Source: Immundisolibacterales bacterium
GTDB lineage: Bacteria; Pseudomonadota; Gammaproteobacteria; HK1
DNA: 64,000 bases
Reading direction: 5' to 3'
NCBI GenBank assembly: GCA_026712715.1
Contig: JAPOPW010000064.1
Location: 1-64,000 of the forward strand
Made by a program: the position numbers and the translations under genes. The notes under the pieces are model-generated. The model saw only the letters and a list, made by a program, of their open reading frames with translations, had not been told where the DNA came from and ran no database searches. Below, piece by piece: positions 19,095 to 27,933 of the stretch (position 1 is the stretch's first letter; each line of letters opens with the position of its first letter).

Positions 19095-20477
19095 GTGATC
19101 GACCTTGCTTCCACTTCCATCGCCGATCTCGGAGCTGCACTGCGCGAGGGCCGGGTCCGAGCGGCGGACCTTGTCGCGCAAGTCGCCGCCAACCGCGACG
19201 AGGACCTTGGCGCCTACAAGCTCTGGCTGCCGGAGCGCGCCGCGTCCGCGGCGGCGATGGCTGACGCCGCCTTTGCCGAAGGGTTGGACTTCGGTCCCCT
19301 CCAGGGCTTGCCGATCTCGGTCAAGGATCTCTACGGCCTCGCCGGGTCGCCCACCCACGCCGGCGCCCCCCGGGCGTTGCCCGGTGCCTGGGAGCGGGAA
19401 GGCCCCGTGGTTCGGGCGGTGCGAAGCGGCATGGGCTGCGTCGTCGGCAAGACCCACACCGTCGAGTTCGCCTTCGGCGGTATCGGCAGCAACCCGCATT
19501 GGGGGACTCCGAAGAACCCCTGGAGCCGGGAGGTGCATCGCGTCCCGGGCGGGTCGAGCGCCGGTGCCGGGGTGTCGCTCTGGGAAGGTACGGCGGTCAT
19601 TGCGCTCGGCAGCGATACCGCCGGCTCGGTCCGGGTGCCCGCGAGCTTCACCGGCACCGTCGGGCTCAAGACGACCTGGGGGCGATGGTCGCTCGACGGC
19701 CTGGTGCCGCTCAGTCCGTCACTGGACACCGCGGGGATCCTCACTCGCTCGGTCGCCGACGCCGCGCTCGCCTTCTCGGTCATCGACCCCCGGTGTCCGG
19801 CCCCGCCGGTTGCGGGGGATGTCTCGCAGCTTCGTTTCGGTGTAGTCGAGGAGCTGTTCGACGGGTGTGCGCCGGACATCGTCGCCGCGGTCCGTACGGC
19901 GATCCGCGAGCTCGAGGACAAGGGCGCCTCGGTCTTCCGGTTCTCGCTTCCCGGGCTCGATGCCGCCCAAGGAGTCTTCGCCGCCGGTGGACTTGCCGCG
20001 CCCGAGTTCGTGGCCTTCATCAACCGCGAGCTGCCGGACTTTCGTCCGACCCTCGACCCGAACGTCCGGGAGCGTTTTGCCGCGGTCGAAGCGATGCCGG
20101 CGACCGAATACCTCGACCGGCGGGCACGGCTCGCGCGGGCGGCGGACGAAGCCAATGCGGCGCTTGCCGATGTGGACGGAGTTCTCTGCCCGACGACACC
20201 GCTCACCGCGCCGCGCCTCGACGAGGTGGCGCACGCGCAAGGGTACCGCGAGCGCAACATGGCGACCCTGCGCAATACGAGCCCCGGCAACCTGCTCGAC
20301 CTCTGCGGTCTCTCGCTCCCGGTCGGACTGGATGTCGACGGCATGCCCATCGGGCTCCAGATCCTGGCCTCCCGCGGGGCCGACGAATCCCTCCTCGGGG
20401 CGGCGGGCGCCGTCGAAGGGGTTCTCGGATCTGCGCGGCAGCGCCTCGGCTCACCCCGCGGCGCGTCGCCGGCTTGA
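19095..20477 (+). CDS. amidase-signature family hydrolase
   Basis: A 460-residue amidase-signature enzyme with the Ser-cisSer-Lys triad: Lys in PISVKDLYG, the glycine/serine-rich loop PGGSSAGAGVSL and the nucleophile Ser in GSDTAGSVRVPASF. Family members hydrolyse amides of small acids or amino-acid derivatives. The start is GTG at 19095; the frame is open upstream but without a family-like sequence. It shares a 171-bp upstream region with the divergent M48 protease gene. Substrate is unknown; it is not GatA, since gatB and gatC are absent and the length and the GGSSAG context fit the general catabolic group. Confidence 0.9.
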   Translation: MIDLASTSIADLGAALREGRVRAADLVAQVAANRDEDLGAYKLWLPERAASAAAMADAAFAEGLDFGPLQGLPISVKDLYGLAGSPTHAGAPRALPGAWEREGPVVRAVRSGMGCVVGKTHTVEFAFGGIGSNPHWGTPKNPWSREVHRVPGGSSAGAGVSLWEGTAVIALGSDTAGSVRVPASFTGTVGLKTTWGRWSLDGLVPLSPSLDTAGILTRSVADAALAFSVIDPRCPAPPVAGDVSQLRFGVVEELFDGCAPDIVAAVRTAIRELEDKGASVFRFSLPGLDAAQGVFAAGGLAAPEFVAFINRELPDFRPTLDPNVRERFAAVEAMPATEYLDRRARLARAADEANAALADVDGVLCPTTPLTAPRLDEVAHAQGYRERNMATLRNTSPGNLLDLCGLSLPVGLDVDGMPIGLQILASRGADESLLGAAGAVEGVLGSARQRLGSPRGASPA

Positions 20478-20655
20478 ACCGTGCGGCGACGCTGTCCTGG
20501 ACTCCTTGAGGGGCCTCGATCTCTGAAGACGGGTCAAGTTTGCGAAGCGATTTCAGGAACGAAACGCACGAGGCCGCTACCGCTACGCAGCGGCCGGGTC
20601 ACGAACGAGGATGGGTGGCTTCGAACAGGTCTCGCCGGTCCGAGGCGAAGCCTCG

Positions 20656-21687
20656 CTAATAGCTGTACCGCAGCGAGAAGGCGGCCGACCGGTCGCTCGT
20701 GTTCAGGAGGCTCGCTCCGTCCAGCGTGACCCTGGCGCTTGCGTAGTTGAGCCCCAGGTTGACGGAAAGGCCCCGCGCCACGTCGTACTGAAGGCCGAGG
20801 GCCACGGATCGTTCGTACTCTCCGGCGACGCGCCCCAGGTGCCCCTCGAGCGAGAGCCCGACGACGCCGAGCTTCGTCCGGATGCCGGACGAGAGGTAGC
20901 GACGGATCGCCCGCGAACGGTTCGCGGACAGCTCCTCGCGGCCCACCGCGGCATCGAAGGACGTGCTGCCGAAGATGAGCTCACCGCCCACTCCGGTCGC
21001 CCGGCTCTCGTACCGAACGGACCCGTCGGCCGCGGTGTAGACGCCGTCGGTGTACCTCATGGTCAGCCGGTAGTCCCGGTTGGCCCCCGGACGCTGAAAC
21101 ATCGCCCCGAGGTCGAAGTCTCCGTTCTCGTCCACGACTGTGCCGAGCACCCACGGTCCGAGTCGGACGAGATAGGCGCCGCCCCGATCCTCGAGGGCGG
21201 CCAGGAAGTCGTCGAAAGCGAGCGAAGCGTTGCCCGCGCCCCGCAGCCTTCGCGTCTGCTCGCGCACGACGCCGGAGACATCGCCGCCGAGCAGCGTCCC
21301 CCACATGCCGCCGACCGATATCGCGGCATTGTCGGAGTACCGACCTTCCGTTCCGGAAACCCGCCCCTCGCCGGAGGCGTACTCGCCGAAGTAGAGCACC
21401 GCTACCCGCCAGCGGTTCGGGAGCTGGGTCGACGCGGTGAGCTGGGAATTGCCGAGCAGGACCGCGTCGGTGGATTCGTCCTCGGAGTCGTAGATCAGTG
21501 AGGTATCGACGAGCCCGGTCAGCGCGAGGGTGACGTCACCGATCTCCACCGCGATGGGCTCCTCGAGCGACGAGAGGCTCTCGTAGTTGAGGGAGACGTC
21601 CTGCGCCGTGGCGAGCCCGCCGGCCGCCATGGCGAGGGCGGCGACGACGGAAAGAAGCGACCGACGGTGGACCGTGCAGTCCTGCAT
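20656..21687 (-). CDS. putative outer-membrane beta-barrel (porin-like) protein
   Basis: A 343-residue exported protein. The N-terminus has a signal peptide (LLSVVAALAMAAGGLATAQ, cleavage near residue 29). The mature part is rich in alternating beta segments with Gly and aromatic residues, and it ends AAFSLRYSY, with the C-terminal aromatic residue recognised by the BAM complex. This supports an outer-membrane barrel. No specific family is recognised. It starts 4 bp after the haloperoxidase stop, so the two genes form one operon; the barrel may export or take up a substrate or product of that enzyme. Confidence 0.75.
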   Translation of the reverse strand: MQDCTVHRRSLLSVVAALAMAAGGLATAQDVSLNYESLSSLEEPIAVEIGDVTLALTGLVDTSLIYDSEDESTDAVLLGNSQLTASTQLPNRWRVAVLYFGEYASGEGRVSGTEGRYSDNAAISVGGMWGTLLGGDVSGVVREQTRRLRGAGNASLAFDDFLAALEDRGGAYLVRLGPWVLGTVVDENGDFDLGAMFQRPGANRDYRLTMRYTDGVYTAADGSVRYESRATGVGGELIFGSTSFDAAVGREELSANRSRAIRRYLSSGIRTKLGVVGLSLEGHLGRVAGEYERSVALGLQYDVARGLSVNLGLNYASARVTLDGASLLNTSDRSAAFSLRYSY

Positions 21688-21691
21688 GGCC

Positions 21692-23083
21692 TCAGGCCCT
21701 CACCGGAAACGTGGAACGGAATGCCTGGCGGGCGATTTCGCGCCCGCACTTCATCGCTTCCGTATGGTCCAGCTCCCAGTGGACGCCACCGTAGAGGCGG
21801 CTCATGCCGTTTTCCTCCGCCATCTGGCTGAGGCTGTTCCAGTGCCGGGTGACCCCTTGCAGTTGCGGCCAGAGCACCCCGTCGGGCGATTGCCCCGAGA
21901 ACGAGACATCGTCGCGGCCGAGCAGCCGCGCGATCATCTCCGCGCCGGCGGCCGCGAACGTGGAGTGGCCGGACGGGTAGGCGGGGAACTCCGGCGTCGG
22001 GATGTAGCTCCGCCAGTTCGGTTGCGCGGCGACCCGCGGGTCCGGATTCGCGAATTTCGCCGCCCGCACGCGAATGGCGCTCTCGGGGCGGACGATGTCG
22101 AAGTGGTACTTGTTGTCCCATGCGCAAATCGACGCGTCGCACTGGGTCATGCCGACGAGGGCGAACGCGCGGGCGAGGTCGACGAAGTCGAGCCCGCGAT
22201 CCTGCAGAAGCTGGATGGCGATGCAGATGAGGTGCCCGGATGGGGTGACGCCCCACGGTCCGTCCTCCCAGAACAGGGCAATCTCCGACTGCTCGTCGCT
22301 TCGAATGGTGCTGTCCGCGCCACCGAGACGACGAATCGTGTCGAACTCGTCCGCAAATTCCGGGCTTGCCGGGTCGTGGAAGTCGGCGACCCGAAACTGC
22401 GAGCTCCGGGTCATCGTCCAGGGCTTTATCCGCCCGTGCCCCGGATACAGTCCACGGTCGAAGGACGCGAACGCGGGGCCGGGGCGCGCCGCGTAGAACG
22501 GGCCGGTCGGTCGCCAGCGAAGCGAGTCCGAGCGCCGCGGATAGCGTCCGAGATAGTAGTTGACCTCGCTGGGTTCGGAGCCGTCATCGGTGCGCATCTT
22601 CAACACCCGGTGGCCGACCGTCCGGCCCCACTCGACGCCGAGGGACTTTGCCTCGCTTGCGGGAAAGCGGTTCAGGAACGAACTGCGTTCGAACAGGAAC
22701 GGATGCTGAAAGGCTTCCGCCGCCGCGATCGCGAACGCGACCCCGTAGGCGATTTCCGGGTCCGCTCCACGCGGTCCGGCTCCGATTCCGAACGGTTCGT
22801 CGTACCTCCGTGAAATCCCGTTGGCGGCGAGAAACCCGGCGGCCATGGGAAGGGCGCACAGGTACGCGGCACGCGGTGGAGGCAACCGTTGGTCGCGCAC
22901 GTTCTGCAATGCCGCGTCCACCCAGTCGAACACGGTGTTGCGGTTCTCCGGGGCCAGGATCGGGGTCGCATAGGACGAGCGGGTTCCGAACTGCGCAACG
23001 CGGGGACCGGCGCAGCCGATCAACGGCACGGTGGAAACGGCCGCTGCCGCAGCCGACAGGAACTGTCGTCTGGAATGGTTCAT
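21692..23083 (-). CDS. Tat-exported vanadium-dependent haloperoxidase / PAP2-superfamily protein
   Basis: A 463-residue protein. The N-terminus has a twin-arginine signal (SRRQFLS at 4-10), a hydrophobic stretch and a lipobox-like LIGCAG (C24), so it may be a Tat-exported lipoprotein. The catalytic region has PAYPSGHSTFAAAG and a later HWELDHTEA segment, the phosphate/vanadate-binding motifs shared by vanadium haloperoxidases and PAP2 phosphatases. Such enzymes oxidise halides with peroxide or dephosphorylate. The ATG at 23083 places the Tat motif correctly. First gene of a two-gene operon with the porin-like gene; its upstream region contains an AT-rich block at about 23320-23420. Confidence 0.82.
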   Translation of the reverse strand: MNHSRRQFLSAAAAAVSTVPLIGCAGPRVAQFGTRSSYATPILAPENRNTVFDWVDAALQNVRDQRLPPPRAAYLCALPMAAGFLAANGISRRYDEPFGIGAGPRGADPEIAYGVAFAIAAAEAFQHPFLFERSSFLNRFPASEAKSLGVEWGRTVGHRVLKMRTDDGSEPSEVNYYLGRYPRRSDSLRWRPTGPFYAARPGPAFASFDRGLYPGHGRIKPWTMTRSSQFRVADFHDPASPEFADEFDTIRRLGGADSTIRSDEQSEIALFWEDGPWGVTPSGHLICIAIQLLQDRGLDFVDLARAFALVGMTQCDASICAWDNKYHFDIVRPESAIRVRAAKFANPDPRVAAQPNWRSYIPTPEFPAYPSGHSTFAAAGAEMIARLLGRDDVSFSGQSPDGVLWPQLQGVTRHWNSLSQMAEENGMSRLYGGVHWELDHTEAMKCGREIARQAFRSTFPVRA

Positions 23084-23613
23084 CGTGTTCGTGTCTCCGT
23101 GCGTGCGGTTGCGCAGTTTCGGGCGTCGCCCGATGATTGCTGCGTCGCACGAGCTCGTTCGATGTCGTTGCATCTGTCTCGGCAGGACGAACTTCCCACC
23201 TCGCGGAAGCGAGTTGTCGCTCGGGGGGATTCGTCCGTCCGTCGTGCCGGGGCGGTGAGGCCGCCCCGGTATCGTTCGCACTGTCCCTGGTTTCCTGAAC
23301 CGCCACTACGCGAAGGGTCGGTATATCAAGAAGGCAGAAGTATAAATTAAAGTTATGTAATGTTGATGATTAGAATTTGTATACTGAAAGTCTGGTTTGT
23401 CTTTATTTCCTGCATTTGGAATGAGCTTGCAGACCGGCTGCGGTCCGTCGATTCCGATTCACGCCGCCGGACGCGCGAGCAGCGCGGGGCCGGAAATCCG
23501 TGAACCGCTGGCCAGGGGAGGCCGGCTCTTTCCTTTGGGGACGGGGGAGGAGCGCGGTCGTCCGAACGGCGGCCGATCGACAGCCGCGCCGGTGCGGGAC
23601 ACGAGCGGGGTGG
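23084..23613. other. non-coding region with an AT-rich block (about 23320-23420)
   Basis: 530 bp without a gene, between the haloperoxidase start and the psd stop. Bases 23320-23420 are strikingly AT-rich (about 70% A+T by eye) in a genome that is about one-third A+T. The block contains several TATA-like words such as TATAAA, TTAATTTATA on the minus strand and TATACT. It lies about 240 bp before the haloperoxidase start. It could hold a promoter, an UP element, a nucleoid-protein binding site, or a remnant of foreign DNA. No convincing spaced -35/-10 pair can be fixed. Confidence 0.6.
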
Positions 23614-24471
23614 TTACCCGGTCACCCGGCGGCCGATGGCCTCGCGGCAGCGAACGGTTGCCCCGGAGCGGAAGTCGGGGTCCCAGCGGACCGTTCCTCG
23701 CGGAAAGAGGACGATCACGGTCGAGCCCATGTTGAAGCGCCCGATCTCGGCTCCCCGCGCAAGGTCGATCCCATCGAATTCCCACCTGCGCTCCGGTCCG
23801 GGACGTCGAAGCTCCGCGACCGGGCCGGTCCATGGCGTCTCGACGCTTCCGACAAGAAGGGCGCCGACCATGACGAGCACGAACGGTCGCCCGTCCGCAT
23901 CCCGGAAGTGGAAGATCACGCGTTCGTTGCGCGCGAAAAGGTGCCGGATCCGCTCCGCGGTCGCCGGGTTGACGCTGAACCGATCCCCGGGGACGTGGAC
24001 AAGCCCGGTCAGGGTCGCATCGATCGGAACGTGCACCCGGTGGTAGTCGCGCGGAGCGAGGTAGATGGTGGCCGCGGCGGCGCCGGTCAGGGAATCGGCG
24101 GTCTCCCGATCCCCTCCGAGCAGCGCTTCGAGGGTATAGGTGAGGGACTTCGCCTGGACCAGGGTCGCGCCGGACAGCTCGCCGGCGTCCTGCAAGGTTC
24201 CGTCCGACGGTGCGGCGACCGCATCCGGGTCGACGGGAAGAGGACGGGCCTCCGGCCGGAGCGCGCGCGTGAAGAAGGCGTTGAACGTCGGCCAGGCGCG
24301 CGGATCGGATTCTTCGGCGTCGGAGAGATCCACTGCGTAACGCCGGACGACAGTACGGATGAGCCACTGCTGCCAGGGAGAGATGCGGATCCGCGTGGCG
24401 TACAGCACGATCCGGGAGAGGAGGCGGCGCGGGTAGAGGTACTGGAGGGTGACGGAGAAATGCGGGCTCAT
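23614..24471 (-). CDS. psd: phosphatidylserine decarboxylase proenzyme
   Basis: A 285-residue membrane-associated enzyme that converts phosphatidylserine to phosphatidylethanolamine. It is made as a proenzyme that self-cleaves at a Gly-Ser bond to form a pyruvoyl group; here the site is MGST (Ser near residue 249) in FNMGSTVIVLF, where E. coli has LGST. Other signatures are FFTRALRPEARP, the SDG segment and YLAPRDYHRVHVPIDA. Length matches family (about 290-320). It stands alone in a minus-strand stretch. Together with the PmtA-like gene at 54939 it would allow PE and then PC synthesis. Confidence 0.95.
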   Translation of the reverse strand: MSPHFSVTLQYLYPRRLLSRIVLYATRIRISPWQQWLIRTVVRRYAVDLSDAEESDPRAWPTFNAFFTRALRPEARPLPVDPDAVAAPSDGTLQDAGELSGATLVQAKSLTYTLEALLGGDRETADSLTGAAAATIYLAPRDYHRVHVPIDATLTGLVHVPGDRFSVNPATAERIRHLFARNERVIFHFRDADGRPFVLVMVGALLVGSVETPWTGPVAELRRPGPERRWEFDGIDLARGAEIGRFNMGSTVIVLFPRGTVRWDPDFRSGATVRCREAIGRRVTG

Positions 24472-24696
24472 GAATTCACGGATCCTCGCTCGTTTGGAGC
24501 GCGAGCCTCGTGGACGCGAGCTGCCGGTCGCGTGCGGGAGCGCTGCCGTTTTCGACTCGGCCGGCGTCCCTGCCGGCGGCCCGCCCCACCGAGGGCGCTA
24601 CCCGACTCCGCCGGCGGCGCGACCGGAAGACAATCGACGTCGGTCATGGACCGTGGGTTTCCCTGCCGGGTGGGATGGCTGGCCATCGAAGATCTC

Positions 24697-26001
24697 TCAG
24701 ACCGGCGACCGGGAACCGTGTCCGTGAGCCATCGCACCGGCGCGATGCGGCCTCGCGGCCGGGACGAGAAGAGCCGCCGCCAGGTCTTCCAGGCTCTCGA
24801 GGTTGTGGACGGGGCGGAACTCGTCCACGTGAGGGAGGAGGGCGCGGATCCCGGCCGCCTTCGGCTCGAAGCCTTCGTAGCGGAGCAGCGGGTTCAGCCA
24901 GACCAGCCGGCGGCACGACTTGCGGAGGCGTTCGATCTGCGGTCCGAGACCCTCGCCCGCATCCCGGTCGAGTCCGTCGGAGATGAACAGGACCACCGCG
25001 CCCTGGCCGCACACCCGCCGGGACCAGTCGCGGTTGAAGCGGTCGAGACACTGGCCGATCCGGGTACCGCCGCTCCAGTCCGCCACCGCCTCGCCGGTGC
25101 GCTCGATCGCCGCATCGACGTCGCGGTCCCGAAGCTGGCGGGTGACGTTGGTGAGGCGGGTGCCGAAGACGAAGGAGTGCACCCGGGTACGGTCGCGGGC
25201 GAGGGCGTGCGCGAAGTGCAGCAGCACCCGCGAGTAGCGGCGCATCGATCCCGAGATGTCGCAGAGCACCACGATGGGTGCGGGCTTGCGGACCTTGCGC
25301 CGGTGAACCAGCAGGACTTCGCCGGCGCCGCGCCGAAGGCTCCTGCGCAAGGTCGTGCGCATGTCGACGAGCGCGCCGCGCGAGTGCGGCCGGTAGCGGC
25401 GCGTCGGGGCCGGGGGCACGGCGAAGCGCAGCTTCGCGATGGCCGCTTTCGCTTCCGCGAGCTCCGCGGCCGACATCTGCTCGAAGTCGCGCTCGCGAAG
25501 GATCTCCCGGTCCGACCAGGTGAGGGTGGCGTCGAGCTCCACCTCCTCCTCTTCGCGTACCCGGGCTTCGCGCTCGGCTCCGGCGAAAAGCGCCTCGCTC
25601 AGCCGGCGGCTGAGAGGTCTCGCGTCGCCGCGCGGCGGGGTCTGCACGGTCGGCAGGAGCAGGCTCGTGACCCGTTCGAGGAGCCGGGGATTGCGCCAGA
25701 AGACGTGGAACGCCTCATCGAACAGCGGACGCTGGTCGGCCCTTCGGACGAATACCGCGTGCAGGGTCCAGTAGAAGTCGTCGCGCCGGGCGAGACCGGT
25801 CGCCTCCACCGCCCGAAGGGCGTCAAGAACCGCGCCCGTTCCTACCGGGAGCCCGGCTGCACGCAGGGTGCGGGCAAAGTGCATGAGATTGGCCGCAAGG
25901 CGGCCCGGGGTCTCGGCCGGGCGTTCTCGCAACGCCGCGGCGTGAGCCGGGTTCCCGGGCGCCGCGGACTCTCCGTGCGAAACGTCAGGCGGCGCCCGCA
26001 A
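24697..26001 (-). CDS. coxE: VWA-domain protein CoxE
   Basis: A 434-residue protein of the CoxE group, with an N-terminal helical region and a C-terminal von Willebrand A domain whose metal-adhesion motif DISGSM lies near residue 248, with VLFISDGLDRD later. In aerobic CO-oxidisers CoxE works with the AAA+ ATPase CoxD to insert or mature the Mo-Cu active site of CoxL; in operons of other molybdenum hydroxylases it is presumed to act as a similar chaperone. Its start overlaps the end of coxD by 17 bp, which supports coupling. The last gene of the cox operon. Confidence 0.88.
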   Translation of the reverse strand: MRAPPDVSHGESAAPGNPAHAAALRERPAETPGRLAANLMHFARTLRAAGLPVGTGAVLDALRAVEATGLARRDDFYWTLHAVFVRRADQRPLFDEAFHVFWRNPRLLERVTSLLLPTVQTPPRGDARPLSRRLSEALFAGAEREARVREEEEVELDATLTWSDREILRERDFEQMSAAELAEAKAAIAKLRFAVPPAPTRRYRPHSRGALVDMRTTLRRSLRRGAGEVLLVHRRKVRKPAPIVVLCDISGSMRRYSRVLLHFAHALARDRTRVHSFVFGTRLTNVTRQLRDRDVDAAIERTGEAVADWSGGTRIGQCLDRFNRDWSRRVCGQGAVVLFISDGLDRDAGEGLGPQIERLRKSCRRLVWLNPLLRYEGFEPKAAGIRALLPHVDEFRPVHNLESLEDLAAALLVPAARPHRAGAMAHGHGSRSPV

Positions 26002-26917
26002 CCCGCAGCTCGCGTCTGATCTGCTCGATGATGTTCGCCGCCTCGCTGCCCCGGATCCGGGCGATGTCGTCCTGGTACTTGAGGAGCGAACCGAGGGTGT
26101 CGTTGACGACGTCCGGCGAAAGGGCGAGCACGTCGAGCTGGGTGAGCGCCTGCGCCCAGTCGATGGTCTCGGCGACGCCCGGCGACTTGAAGAGGTCCAG
26201 CTCGCGAAGGCCCTGCACGAAGGCGACCACCTCCCGGCTCAGCGCCTCCGGGGTTCCCGGCGCCCGCACCCGCAGGATCTCGAGCTCGCGCGCCGCCTCC
26301 GGGTAGTCGACCCAGTGGTAGTAGCAGCGCCGCTTGACGGCGTCGTGGATCTCGCGCGTTCGATTCGAGGTGATGACCACCACCGGCGGTTCGCTCGCCG
26401 CGATCGTTCCGATCTCGGGAATCGTGATCTGGAAGTCGGCGAGCAGCTCCAGAAGGTACGCCTCGAACGGTTCGTCCGCCCGGTCGAGCTCGTCGATCAG
26501 CAGCACCGGGGCGCCCGCGTCGTCGGGATTCAGGGCGTCGAGAAGAGGGCGCTCGATGAGGAACCGGCGCGAGTAGATGTCCTCCTCGACCGACTCGGCG
26601 GAGGACGGCCCGCCGCCGCCGCGGCCGAGCTCGGCGAGCCGGATGCGGATCATCTGCCGCGGATAGTTCCACTCGTACACGGCCGACGCGACGTCGAGAC
26701 CCTCGTAGCACTGAAGTCGCACGAGGCGCCGTCCAAGCACGCGTGCAAGGACGCGCGCGACCTCGGTCTTTCCCACGCCCGCCTCGCCTTCCAGAAAGAG
26801 CGGGCGACCCATCCGGAGGGTGAGGAAGACGGCGGTGGCGAGGCTCCGTTCGGCGACGTAATCGCCCTCCTCGAGCCGGGAGAGAGTCTCGTCGACGGAT
26901 GCAGGCAGAGCGTTCAT
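25985..26917 (-). CDS. coxD: MoxR-type AAA+ ATPase CoxD
   Basis: A 310-residue AAA+ ATPase of the MoxR class. Walker A GEAGVGKT is at 44-51 and Walker B is in LLIDELDRADEPFEAYLLE. Sensor 1 ITSNRTREIHDAVKRRCYYHWVDYP is typical of CoxD. In CO dehydrogenase operons it functions as a maturation chaperone with CoxE. Chosen start ATG at 26917; the frame is open far upstream into coxM and coxL antisense-free space but that part has no homology. It is 188 bp downstream of coxM, with no feature seen in that gap, and overlaps coxE. Confidence 0.93.
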   Translation of the reverse strand: MNALPASVDETLSRLEEGDYVAERSLATAVFLTLRMGRPLFLEGEAGVGKTEVARVLARVLGRRLVRLQCYEGLDVASAVYEWNYPRQMIRIRLAELGRGGGGPSSAESVEEDIYSRRFLIERPLLDALNPDDAGAPVLLIDELDRADEPFEAYLLELLADFQITIPEIGTIAASEPPVVVITSNRTREIHDAVKRRCYYHWVDYPEAARELEILRVRAPGTPEALSREVVAFVQGLRELDLFKSPGVAETIDWAQALTQLDVLALSPDVVNDTLGSLLKYQDDIARIRGSEAANIIEQIRRELRVAGAA

Positions 26918-27105
26918 TCGTGCGGTACCGCAGCCCCGGAATCCGATGTGGGAATCAAGCTCCGAGCACCTTCGCTCACACTCCCGCCCCCCCGGATCGG
27001 GCGTCCGGGCCGCAGCGGGGCCGCCCTCGAAGCAACGCCGGCAATCGGGCGGCGGGTCGGAGGAAATCTCCGGTCCGCCGCCCTTCGAAAACGGCTCGCC
27101 TTCGC

Positions 27106-27903
27106 TCAGCCGGCCGCCGCCGCGACTGCGCGCCGTGCCATCACGCCGACGAGATGGGCGCGATAGTCGGCACCCGCATGGATGTCCTCGTTCAGACCGT
27201 CCGCGGATACGGAGGCTCCGGCGAGCGCATCCGCGCTGAAGCTTCCGGCGAGCGCCGCTTCCATCGCACCGACGCGGAAGACCCGGTCCCCCGCGCCGGT
27301 CACCGCGACCCGGACCCCGCCGCTCGTCTCGGCCGCCATGACCCCGACGATGGCGTAGCGCGAGGCGGGGTTGGGAAACTTCGCGTACGCGGCGCGCCGT
27401 GGAATCGGAAAGCTCACCGACACGATGATCTCGCCCTCCTCGAGGGCCGTCTCGAACAACCCGGTGAAGAAGTCGTCCCCGGCGATGGTCCGGCGATCGG
27501 TCCGGATGCTCGCCCCGAGGCCGACCACCGCGGCCGGATAGTCGGCGGCCGGGTCCGCGTTGGCTATCGATCCCCCGATGGTCCCGCAGTTGCGCACCTG
27601 CGGATCGCCGATGCCCTCCGCGAGGGAGGCGAGGGCGGGGATTGCGGCCTGCACCTCGGGCGACGATGCAACGTCCGCATGCCGCGTCATGGCGCCGACG
27701 ACGATCGACTCGCCCTCCCGGCGCACGCCGTCGAGCCCGGCAATCGAGCCGAGGTCGACGACGTCGGACGGACTTGCGAGCCGCTGCTTCAGGGTGGGAA
27801 TGAGGGTCTGGCCTCCCGCCAGCACCTGGCCGTCCTCGGCCGCCGCGAGTGCCGCGGCCGCCGCTTCGAGGGTGCCGGGGCGGTGATAGTTGAACTCGTA
27901 CAT
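27106..27903 (-). CDS. coxM: FAD-binding medium subunit of a CoxL-type molybdenum hydroxylase
   Basis: A 265-residue FAD-binding subunit. It has the PCMH-type motifs [15 protein letters not shown] near residues 28-42 and [26 protein letters not shown] around 98-122, which hold FAD, followed by the CO_deh_flav_C domain. It passes electrons from the 2Fe-2S subunit onwards. It follows coxL by 30 bp in the same direction. Length is slightly short compared with the roughly 285 of CoxM, with the ending [10 protein letters not shown]. Confidence 0.93.
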   Translation of the reverse strand: MYEFNYHRPGTLEAAAAALAAAEDGQVLAGGQTLIPTLKQRLASPSDVVDLGSIAGLDGVRREGESIVVGAMTRHADVASSPEVQAAIPALASLAEGIGDPQVRNCGTIGGSIANADPAADYPAAVVGLGASIRTDRRTIAGDDFFTGLFETALEEGEIIVSVSFPIPRRAAYAKFPNPASRYAIVGVMAAETSGGVRVAVTGAGDRVFRVGAMEAALAGSFSADALAGASVSADGLNEDIHAGADYRAHLVGVMARRAVAAAAG

Positions 27904-27933
27904 GGTCTCGCTCCTTTACGCCCGGTCCGGACC

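Noticed and set aside
19095-20477. gatA (glutamyl-tRNA amidotransferase subunit A)
   Set aside because: No gatB or gatC nearby and the sequence fits the general amidase-signature group.
23397-23735. Small plus-strand frame after the AT-rich block
   Set aside because: It overlaps psd antisense and has no domain-like sequence or RBS.
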